Assembly: GCF_016786355.1 (NCBI RefSeq)
Contig: NZ_JADWYX010000043.1
Span: 17,149 to 72,364 of the forward strand
Direction: 5' to 3'
From: Frankia sp. AgB1.9
GTDB taxonomy: Bacteria > Actinomycetota > Actinomycetes > Frankiales > Frankiaceae
Length of the DNA: 55,216 nucleotides
The notes below the pieces were generated by a model that was not told the DNA's origin, did not search any database, and saw only the letters and a list, made by a program, of their open reading frames with translations. Below are positions 43,902 to 52,515 of the stretch, one piece after another. How positions within the stretch are numbered: the stretch's first letter is position 1; every line of letters begins with the position of its first letter. Both the position numbers and the translations under genes were made by a program.

Positions 43902-43969
43902 GTCCGCTTGCGGCGGGGTCTGGGAGCGAGCCGGTTTCCGGTCTCCTGGTGTCCGGGGTGCCGGCGTGA
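43898..43969 (+). CDS. Mini-ORF 8 of the ladder
   Basis: Start GTG in GTGA. It encodes the same peptide as units 4 and 7 but with TCC, CTC and CTG at codons 14, 16 and 17, so only synonymous differences separate them. Confidence 0.5.
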   Translation: MSPLAAGSGSEPVSGLLVSGVPA

Positions 43970-44037
43970 GCCCGCTTGCGGCGGGGTCTGGGAGCGAGCC
44001 GGTTTCCGGTCTCCTGGTGTCCGAGGTGCCGGCGTGA
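43966..44037 (+). CDS. Mini-ORF 9 of the ladder, next to the PRTase start
   Basis: Start GTG in GTGA. It ends SEVPA, giving a GAGGTG site five bases before the PRTase GTG at 44034, so the PRTase start has a better ribosome binding site than the GGGGTG units would give. Confidence 0.5.
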   Translation: MSPLAAGSGSEPVSGLLVSEVPA

Positions 44038-45539
44038 GCCCGCTCGCAGCGGGATCCACGAGCGAGCCGGTTTCCGGTCTGCTGGTGTCCGACGGGCCGG
44101 CGTCCGACCGGCCCGCGTCGCGGGGACCCGCGCTGGGGAGTGGTGTGGACGACGACTGGCTGTGGGAGGCGCTCGGGCTCGTCGCAGAGGTGACCGAGGA
44201 CGCGACCGGCGCCGGGCTGCGCGGCCTGGTCGGGCTCGCGCTGCGGCGCAACCCGCGCCGGGCGCACCTGCTGGTCAGCCGGGTGCTCGGCAAGCACCTG
44301 CCGGTCCCGCCCGTGGCCGCGCTCGGGGCCGGGGCGGCGCTCGCCGCCAGGGCCCGCGCCGGCTCAGCCGTCGCCCGGGCGTCCCTGGCCAGCGGCGAGG
44401 CCGTGTTCGTGCTCGGCTACTGCGAGACGGCGACCGCGCTCGGGCACGCCGTCGCGGACGGGATGCCGGGCGCCGACTACCTGCACACCACCCGCCGGGC
44501 TGTCGCCGGGATGCGCTCCGAGCTGGAGCTCGCCGAGGCCCACTCGCACGCTGTCCACCACTGGCTGCTGCCCGCCGACCGGCGGCTGCTGACCGACCCG
44601 CGCCCCCTGCTGCTCGTGGACGACGAGCTGTCCACCGGCAACACCGCGATCGGGACGATCCGGGCCCTGCACGCACTCGCGCCGCGGCCCGCCTACACGG
44701 TCGCCGCGTTGCTGGACGCCCGGCCGGCCCGCGCACGGGCGGACTTCGACCGGCTCGCCGACGAGCTGGGTGTGCCGGTCGACGTCGTCTCGTTGGTCTC
44801 GGCGACCGTCCAGGTGCCGGCGGACGTCGCCGAGCGAGCCCGCGCGATCCGCGAGCGGTTCGCCGCCCCCAGCTCGGAAGACAACGCCGACGGCGCGCGT
44901 GGGCCGGTGAGCTGGGTGCGGCCGCCGTGGCCGGCCGAGCTGCCCGACGGCGGCCGCCACGGCTGGACGCCCGCGCACGGCCGGCTGCTCGACGAGGTCG
45001 TCGCCGCGGCGGGCGCCGCCATCGCCGCCCGGCTCACGACGCCAGGTGGGCGGACCCTCGTCCTGGGCACCGAGGAGCTCATGTACACGCCGATGCGGCT
45101 GGCCGCGGCGCTGGCCGGGACGACCGGTGGAGAGGTGCGCTACCAGTCGACGACCCGCTCGCCGGTGCACCCGCTGGACGTCGCCGGCTACGCGATCCGC
45201 AGCGCGCTGGAGTTCCCGTCGCCGGACGACCCGAGCCGGGTCAGCCAGGTCTACAACGTCCGGCCCGCGCCCCCCGAGGCACACGCGACCGGCCTTGGCG
45301 GCCCCACCGGACCTAGCGGCCCGGTCGGCCCGGTCGGCCCGGTCGGTCCGGTCGGCCGCTATGACGACATCGTCGTGGTGGTGGACGACGGCCGTGACGC
45401 CGCCGCGCCAGCCGGGCCGGTCGCGCCAGTCGGACATCGCGACGGCCCGGCGCTCGCCGGCCTGGTCGAGGCGCTGCGCCGCCACGGGCCCGTCACCGTC
45501 GCCACCCTGCCGTCGTTCGTCCCGGAAGGCGCCCGATGA
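44034..45539 (+). CDS. PRTase-TRSP protein of the Ter-associated biosynthetic cluster
   Basis: The 501-residue protein has an N-terminal phosphoribosyltransferase domain with the PRPP-binding motif LLLVDDELSTGNTAIGTI (about residues 192-209) preceded by VFVLGYCETATALG. The C-terminal domain carries TTRSP at residues 373-377, the signature of the TRSP domain found with such PRTases. Between them, GPVGPVGPVGPVG is a short coding repeat (about 45310-45357). It is thought to attach a ribose phosphate in making a nucleoside-like product. The first 68 bases are unit 10 of the upstream ladder. The start is GTG 44034, with GAGGTG five bases before it, and its stop overlaps the StiP start by ATGA. Confidence 0.85.
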   Translation: MSPLAAGSTSEPVSGLLVSDGPASDRPASRGPALGSGVDDDWLWEALGLVAEVTEDATGAGLRGLVGLALRRNPRRAHLLVSRVLGKHLPVPPVAALGAGAALAARARAGSAVARASLASGEAVFVLGYCETATALGHAVADGMPGADYLHTTRRAVAGMRSELELAEAHSHAVHHWLLPADRRLLTDPRPLLLVDDELSTGNTAIGTIRALHALAPRPAYTVAALLDARPARARADFDRLADELGVPVDVVSLVSATVQVPADVAERARAIRERFAAPSSEDNADGARGPVSWVRPPWPAELPDGGRHGWTPAHGRLLDEVVAAAGAAIAARLTTPGGRTLVLGTEELMYTPMRLAAALAGTTGGEVRYQSTTRSPVHPLDVAGYAIRSALEFPSPDDPSRVSQVYNVRPAPPEAHATGLGGPTGPSGPVGPVGPVGPVGRYDDIVVVVDDGRDAAAPAGPVAPVGHRDGPALAGLVEALRRHGPVTVATLPSFVPEGAR

Positions 45540-46858
45540 CCGCGACCACCCAGCCCGCCGCGACCACCCAGCCCGCCGCGACGGCCCAGCCCGCCGCGAC
45601 GGCCCAGCCCGCCGCGACGGCCCAGCCCGCCGCGACGACCCAGTCTGCCGCGACGACCGCACGCCGCCCCGGCCCGGTCCCGCCGGACGCCCCGGCGGAG
45701 GCCGGTCTGCCGGGCACGATCGGCTCCGGCTCCTACGACCCGGCCGACGCCACCTTCCTGCTCAAGGACCTCTCCGCCGCCGACCTCGAACGGGCGACTG
45801 AGGACCGCGAGGAGGACATGCAGCGCGGCCGGCACTACTCGGAGGACCTGCCGGTCGAGTACCAGCCCGACGAGAGCTACCTGGCGCTGTACCACCAGGC
45901 GCTGGAGCGCTCGGCGACCCGGGTGGCGCTGGCCGTCGGGCTCGTCTGTGAGCTGGTCCGGGTGGCCAAGCCCGCCCCGGTGCTGGTGTCGATCGCCCGT
46001 GCCGGCACTCCGATCGGCATCCTGATGCGCCGCTGGTACGCCTTCAGCCTCGGCCTGGACGTGCCGCACTACGCCATCTCGGTGATCAAGGACCGGGGAA
46101 TCGACCTGAACGCCGTCCGATACCTCACCGAGCGACACGACCCGGCCGCCCTCCAGTTCGTCGACGGCTGGACCGGCAAGGGCGTGATGACTCGCGTCCT
46201 GGCCGAGGCAGCTCCGGGCCTCGGCCTGGACGACACGATGGCCGTCCTCGCCGACCCGGCCCGCTGCGTCTTCCTCTACGGCACCCGCGACGACTTCCTG
46301 ATCCCCAGCGCCTGCCTGAACTCGACCGTCTCCGGCCTGGTCAGCCGCACGGTGCTGAACGCCGAGCACATCGGCCCGGCCGACTTCCACGGCGCCAAGT
46401 ACTACCGCGACCTGGAGCCGCACGACCTGTCCCGCCATTTCATCGAGACGGTCGTCGCCCGGTTCCCGGACGTCGCCGCCGAGGTGGCAGCGACCTGGCC
46501 CGAGCTGTGGTCGTCCGACCGGACCCCGACCTGGGCCGGCTGGGCCGCCGTCGAGCGGATCGCCGAGCGCTACGACATCCCGGACGTCGCCATGGTCAAG
46601 CCGGGGGTCGGCGAGGCCACCCGGGTGCTGCTGCGCCGGGTGCCGTGGCGGGTCCTGGTGGCCCCGGACCGGGTCGACGAGCTGCCGCACGTGCTGGCGC
46701 TGGCCGAGGCTCGCGGCGTGCCGGTCGAGGAGATGCCAGGCCTGCCGTTCTCCTGCGTCGGTCTGGTCCGCCCCGTGCGGGCCGACGGCGAGGCACCCGA
46801 GTTCCACACCCCGCAGTCGCGCTGGCGCCCGTCCGAGGTCGCGGAGGGCGGCCAGTGA
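45536..46858 (+). CDS. StiP-type (cysteine protease-like / PELOTA) protein of the Ter-associated cluster
   Basis: The 440-residue protein matches the StiP family found next to PRTase-TRSP genes. After a low-complexity N-terminus with six TTQPAA/TAQPAA repeats, the core has GSGSYDPADATFLLKDL, HYSEDLPVEYQPDESYLALY, VLVSIARAGTPIGILMRRW, HYAISVIKDRGIDLNAVRYL and FVDGWTGKGVM. The C-terminal part (about 355-440, MVKPGVGEATRVLLRRVPW onward) looks like the PELOTA-type RNA-binding module. The protease label comes from the family name. I cannot identify a catalytic triad with confidence. ATG 45536 is in an ATGA overlap with the PRTase stop. Confidence 0.82.
   Translation: MTATTQPAATTQPAATAQPAATAQPAATAQPAATTQSAATTARRPGPVPPDAPAEAGLPGTIGSGSYDPADATFLLKDLSAADLERATEDREEDMQRGRHYSEDLPVEYQPDESYLALYHQALERSATRVALAVGLVCELVRVAKPAPVLVSIARAGTPIGILMRRWYAFSLGLDVPHYAISVIKDRGIDLNAVRYLTERHDPAALQFVDGWTGKGVMTRVLAEAAPGLGLDDTMAVLADPARCVFLYGTRDDFLIPSACLNSTVSGLVSRTVLNAEHIGPADFHGAKYYRDLEPHDLSRHFIETVVARFPDVAAEVAATWPELWSSDRTPTWAGWAAVERIAERYDIPDVAMVKPGVGEATRVLLRRVPWRVLVAPDRVDELPHVLALAEARGVPVEEMPGLPFSCVGLVRPVRADGEAPEFHTPQSRWRPSEVAEGGQ
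45545..45652 (+). repeat. 18-bp coding repeat, six units (TTQPAA / TAQPAA)
   Basis: Six in-frame units of ACCACCCAGCCCGCCGCG or ACGGCCCAGCCCGCCGCG follow the third codon of the StiP gene. The middle three are identical. Confidence 0.92.
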
Positions 46859-47706
46859 CGCCGGCGCCGGCCGCGCTCTGGTTGGTGGCCTGTGACCTCG
46901 ACCAGACGCTGATCTTCTCCCGCCGCTCCTTCCGGCTGCCGCCGGGCGTGGCCGAACCGGAACTGGTCCTGGTCGAGCGGCTGAACGGGGAGCCAGCGGC
47001 GTTCATGACCGCGACGGCCTTCGCGGGCGTCGCCGAGCTGGCCCGGCGAGCGGTCCTGGTGCCGGTGACGACCCGCACGCTGGACCAGTACCGCCGGGTC
47101 GACCTGGGGGTGACGCCGCCGTTCGCGGTCGCCGCCAACGGCGGCCACGTGCTCGTCGACGGCGAGCCTGATCCGGGCTGGGCGGCTGCCGTCGCGGCCC
47201 GGCTGCGTGACGCGGCGCCGCTCGCCGAGGTGCTCGTTCTCGCAGAGCGGCTCGCTACCGGCGGCTGGTGCCGGCTGACCCGCGTCGCCGATGACCTGTT
47301 CGTCTACCTGGTCGCCCACGAGCGCGACGGCATCCCCGACCTCACGGCGGTCACCGCCGAGCTCGCCGCCGCAGGCTGGACGGTCTCGGTCCAGGGCCGC
47401 AAGGTCTACTTCGTGCCCGCGACGCTCACCAAGCAGGCGGCCCTCGCAGAGGTGGCCCGCCGCGCCGGCACCGACCGGACCATCGCCGCCGGCGACTCGC
47501 TCCTCGACGCGCCCATGCTCGCCGCCGCCGACGTCGCGGTGCGCCCGGCCCACGGCGAGCTGCACGACCGCGCCTGGGATGCCCCCAACCTGCGCGTCAC
47601 CGCCGCCGCGGGCATCCTGGGCGGCGCGGAGATCGTCGGCCACCTCGCCACCGTCGTCACGGAAACAATGGCCCTGCCCGTGAGCCACCCTGCCAGTCAG
47701 GGATAG
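46855..47706 (+). CDS. HAD-family phosphatase of the Ter-associated cluster
   Basis: The 283-residue HAD hydrolase has motif I VACDLDQTLIFS (nucleophile Asp and acid Asp, residues about 12-14), motif II VPVTTRTL, a cap domain with LAERLATGGWCRLTRV, the lysine of motif III in ATLTKQAALAEV and motif IV AAGDSLLDAPMLAAADV. The arrangement resembles Cof/sucrose-phosphate-phosphatase types. It probably dephosphorylates the product of the PRTase step. It starts at a GTG in a GTGA overlap with the StiP gene and is the last gene of the operon. Its final 40 bases are repeated downstream. Confidence 0.86.
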   Translation: MTPAPAALWLVACDLDQTLIFSRRSFRLPPGVAEPELVLVERLNGEPAAFMTATAFAGVAELARRAVLVPVTTRTLDQYRRVDLGVTPPFAVAANGGHVLVDGEPDPGWAAAVAARLRDAAPLAEVLVLAERLATGGWCRLTRVADDLFVYLVAHERDGIPDLTAVTAELAAAGWTVSVQGRKVYFVPATLTKQAALAEVARRAGTDRTIAAGDSLLDAPMLAAADVAVRPAHGELHDRAWDAPNLRVTAAAGILGGAEIVGHLATVVTETMALPVSHPASQG

Positions 47707-47815
47707 CCGTCCCCAGGTTTGTCTCGCACGACGCGGATGCCGTGGCCCTGCCCGGGCTGTGAGCCACCCTGCCAGTTGGGCTAGCAGTCCCCAGGACTGT
47801 CGCGCGCCGCGGTCC
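47669..47815 (+). repeat. Imperfect direct repeat of the HAD-gene 3' end
   Basis: A stretch from GGCCCTGCCC through GTGAGCCACCCTGCCAG and GTCCCCAGG to about 47735 is repeated from about 47742 to 47815 with a few changes and a short insertion. The first copy includes the HAD stop codon. The repeat lies between the operon end and the DUF222-HNH gene. Confidence 0.75.
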
Positions 47816-47941
47816 GGGCGGCCTGTGTGGTCGCCTCCCTGGGGGAAACGCTTTCGCCGTCACCCGAGGTCAAACAGGGGTGCGAGCCAAACCGTGCGGC
47901 GAGGCCTCCGTGGGGGAGCTGAGTCGGGCCGGGAAGGCCCT

Positions 47942-49438
47942 TCAGAATGGGCACCGAGTGTTGGAGGGGGCCCGCTGGGTGGGGATTGCGGGCCCGGCCA
48001 CCCGGGGCTTTACATGGTCGCTCTTGAGCGCGGGAATCGAGGTGTTCGGTTCTTCCTCGTTGATAGTTGTGTTTGTGGTGAAGATGCGCCGGGCCGGGCT
48101 GGTCCAGACGAAGACGCCTGGTCTGGATTGTTCGAGAGTCCATTGGCCTCTGTGTTTGGCGCGGTGGTGATGCCGGCAGAGAAGGCCCAAGTTGTCCAGG
48201 GCGGTGGCGCCTCCGGCGGCGTGGGCGGTGACATGGTCGATATCGGTCTGAGTGGCGGGCATGCCGCAGCCAGGGAACACGCAGCGGGTCTGTTGATGGC
48301 GCACGAGGCGGGCAAGTGCGGGGGTGGGTACTCGGCGGTGACCCAGGTCCAGGACCGTGCCGGTCTCGGGGTCGGTGAGCACTCGGCGCCAACGGGCGTC
48401 GGCGGCCAGCGCCCGGCCCACCTCTGCCGGGATCGGCCCGAATCCCACGAGTTCCGCGGGGTTCTGGTCGAGGCCGGCCAGGGTCCCGACGGGGGCGATG
48501 ACCTGGAGCTCGACGGTGACGTTCTCGCGGCGGTTGCCCAGGAGCAGTGCGGTCAGGACGTCGGCGCGGCGGGCGTCGATCGGACGGGTGTCGCCGTGGC
48601 TGGCCTCGCCGTCGGTAAGAAGGTCGGTCCGCGCGATCTTGTTGATCCGGTCATAGATCGCCTGGGCGTCCTCGGCGGTGAGTACCGCTGTCAGCTGGGC
48701 CATGCCGTCTGGAAGAGCCTGGATGCCGATCCTGCGTTCGGCGCGAGCCCGCTGGCGGCGCTTCGCGGCCGCCTCCGGATCGAGCCGGCCGACGAGCCGA
48801 TGGATCTTCCGTCGCCATCGCGGCGGGGAAGCCAGCCGACTGCCGGCGAGCATCGCGGCCTCGACGGCGGCTCGCTGCCCGGCGGTGAGGCAGGCGGTGA
48901 GCTGGTGTAGCGCGGCGAGTCGGGTGTGGTCGAGCGTCCCGGCGGTCAGCTCGGCGAGTGCGGCGGGCAGCTCGTGCGCGATCTCCCAGGCTGTCGCCAG
49001 CCGACTTGACATCGTCCGTGGTGACTGCGCCAGCTGCGCCGCCAGTTCGTCGGCGGCGAACGCCGAGTACGGGCCACCCGTCTCGTCGCCGGGGTCGGCC
49101 GGGCGCAGCCGGGCGAGATGCACGTGGGTGTGGATCGTCAGCCCTTCCAACCGGGCGGTCAATCGCGCCAACCGGGCCGCCAGCGCGAATGTCGCCGACG
49201 CGTCGCAGCCAGCCAGTCCGGCGAGCACTTCGTCGAACACCGCGTCGACCACGTCCAGTCGGTCCGTCGGCGCGGCGTCGGGCGTGTCACCTCGTGAGCG
49301 AAAATGCTGAGGCAGCCGACCTGAGGGCCCCGAGTCGACGGACGAGTCACGCGCTGGCAGTTCGTCGAGAAGCCGGGTGTCTGGCACCACGGAACTAGGC
49401 AACGTGACGACGGGCCAAGCATTAGCGGTCGGCGTCAT
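47942..49438 (-). CDS. DUF222 / HNH endonuclease (REP13E12-type)
   Basis: The 498-residue protein has a DUF222 region (about residues 60-330; VDAVFDEVLAGLAGCDASA, then LAQSPRTMSSRLATAWEI, and MAQLTAVLTAEDAQAIYDRI) followed by an HNH nuclease domain near 390-440 with RCVFPGCGMPATQTDIDHV, HAAGGATALDNLGLLCRHHH and RAKHRGQW. Such genes occur in many copies in actinobacterial genomes and are associated with mobile or repetitive elements. Their cellular role is not established. It is opposite in direction to the upstream operon and next to duplicated sequence, consistent with an insertion. The start is ATG 49438. Confidence 0.88.
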   Translation of the reverse strand: MTPTANAWPVVTLPSSVVPDTRLLDELPARDSSVDSGPSGRLPQHFRSRGDTPDAAPTDRLDVVDAVFDEVLAGLAGCDASATFALAARLARLTARLEGLTIHTHVHLARLRPADPGDETGGPYSAFAADELAAQLAQSPRTMSSRLATAWEIAHELPAALAELTAGTLDHTRLAALHQLTACLTAGQRAAVEAAMLAGSRLASPPRWRRKIHRLVGRLDPEAAAKRRQRARAERRIGIQALPDGMAQLTAVLTAEDAQAIYDRINKIARTDLLTDGEASHGDTRPIDARRADVLTALLLGNRRENVTVELQVIAPVGTLAGLDQNPAELVGFGPIPAEVGRALAADARWRRVLTDPETGTVLDLGHRRVPTPALARLVRHQQTRCVFPGCGMPATQTDIDHVTAHAAGGATALDNLGLLCRHHHRAKHRGQWTLEQSRPGVFVWTSPARRIFTTNTTINEEEPNTSIPALKSDHVKPRVAGPAIPTQRAPSNTRCPF

Positions 49439-50283
49439 AACGGCAGCGTCCTAACGGGTTGATTCGCTGGGGGTGCGCCAAAGGGCGGAGTGGAAAGGGG
49501 TGTGTTACTCCGGACTGCCTCAAGAGGTCCGATTCAAAGGACTGTGTCACGCCGGGTGCCGGCCGTGGTCGGCGACCGGCTTGGACGTGCGTTCATGATA
49601 CCGCCGGGCCGAGAATGTGCAAGCGGCCGAAATGGATTCAAACGCTTATTGCGTCTCGCCGTGAAAACCTTCTGAGCAGCCCCGAAAATAGATTTCTTGG
49701 ATTGGTGGTCAGTGCCGCCAGCATAGAGAACGACGCGCCACCCGGCGGCTCGATGAACCCGCTTCAGCCCTCAGGCGCCGAGCCGTCGCCGAGCTCAGCG
49801 CAGAGGGGAGAGGCGCCGTCGGACGAGGCTTGGATGGATTCACGCCGTCCGGAGCGGGTTGGGCGGAGCCCCCGGCCGACACGGCCGCTGCTCAAGTCGC
49901 GCGGCCGGGGCAGCAGCCGTGCGACCGTTGCCCGGACCGTACGGCTGCGGCTCGGGTCGCACGGCTGCTGCCCTGGCCGCATGGCCGCTGCTCAGGTCGC
50001 CACCCGGAGTCCAGGAGACGGTGACGGCCCGGCGCACGAGACGCGTCGCCCGGCGCGACGGCGATCGACGTCTCGTTCCGGTTCGTGGTAGACCCGGACC
50101 TGTGCCCCGGCTCACGGGGTAGGCAACGGCTTTGGTCGTGCTGGGCCGCGAGTGCCTCGGGCCGTCCACGCGGAGCCGCGCCCGGTCCGCGCCCGGTCGC
50201 CGTCACGCCCAGACCGGGCACACAGAGCCGCCCACGGGCCCGGAAGCTGGGCCGCCGACCCCCTCGACGCCGTAGGAGGACGC
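49439..50283. other. Large intergenic region between the HNH gene and acs
   Basis: Of these 845 bases, the part at about 49560-49760 is the most AT-rich, with runs such as GAAAATAGATTTCTTGG, suggesting promoters or foreign DNA. The part at 49883-50000 holds a long inverted repeat. The open frames crossing it have no family motif and strongly biased Arg/Gly/Ala composition, so I call no gene. Confidence 0.5.
49901..49980. repeat. Long inverted repeat (26-bp arms, one mismatch) in the acs upstream region
   Basis: The left arm at 49901-49926 (GCGGCCGGGG then CAGCAGCCGTGCGACC) matches the reverse complement of 49955-49980 at 25 of 26 positions. The loop contains CCGTACGG. Flanking 18-base segments (49883-49900 and 49983-50000, GGCCGCTGCTCAAGTCGC and a one-base variant) form a direct repeat around it. 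Confidence 0.8.
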
Positions 50284-52290
<2,007 letters not shown>

Positions 52291-52497
52291 GGCGCGCAAT
52301 CGGCGCCTGAGACGCTGCCAGTCTCAAGATCAACTGCTCTAGGACAACCTGGCAGCGGCTCGATGGTGGAATTGACGGCGGGTGGGAAACGGGCTCGATA
52401 CGGCGCAATCGTGCCCATTTCCGCGCGTGTGCACAGGGTTTTTCCTGTTGGTAACCCGGTGGTGCGACCCGGGTGCTGCCAGTTCACGGGCGGTGTC

Positions 52498-52515
52498 TAG
52501 GCTGCCGTTTCCGTG
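52498..52515 (+). promoter_or_regulatory. Putative -10 box for a leaderless glgP transcript
   Basis: TAGGCT at 52498-52503 lies nine bases before the GTG start of glgP, with no ribosome binding site between. The segment reads CTAGGCTGCCGTTTCCGTG, close to CTAGCATCGCTTTCCGTG before murA. A -35 is not obvious. Confidence 0.45.

Larger units (their letters stand above)
43422..44101 (+). repeat. Ten tandem 68-bp units: nine coupled mini-ORFs plus the PRTase start
   Basis: Exactly 680 bases consist of ten 68-bp units starting at 43422, 43490, 43558, 43626, 43694, 43762, 43830, 43898, 43966 and 44034. Units 1-9 each encode 23 residues beginning (M/V)SPLAAGS and ending (V)P(A/S), then TGA. Because 68 is two more than a multiple of three, the stop of each unit falls on the start of the next as GTGA. 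Unit 10 lacks the stop and runs on as the PRTase gene. Each of units 1-9 ends with GGGGTG or GAGGTG five bases before the next start, a built-in ribosome binding site. Differences are mainly at third codon positions. Confidence 0.95.

Noticed and set aside
43500..44037. Several 65-residue ORFs in other frames across the 68-bp units
   Set aside because: They arise from reading the repeat in another frame. They lack overlap-start geometry and ribosome binding sites, and their differences are not synonymous.
43422..44101. CRISPR-like array
   Set aside because: The units are contiguous 68-bp copies without unique spacers and lie in frame with mini-ORFs, so this is a tandem repeat and not a CRISPR array.
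45298..45360. Collagen-like protein suggested by GPVGPVGPV in the PRTase
   Set aside because: The run is only a few triplets between two conserved domains. It is a linker expansion and not a collagen domain.
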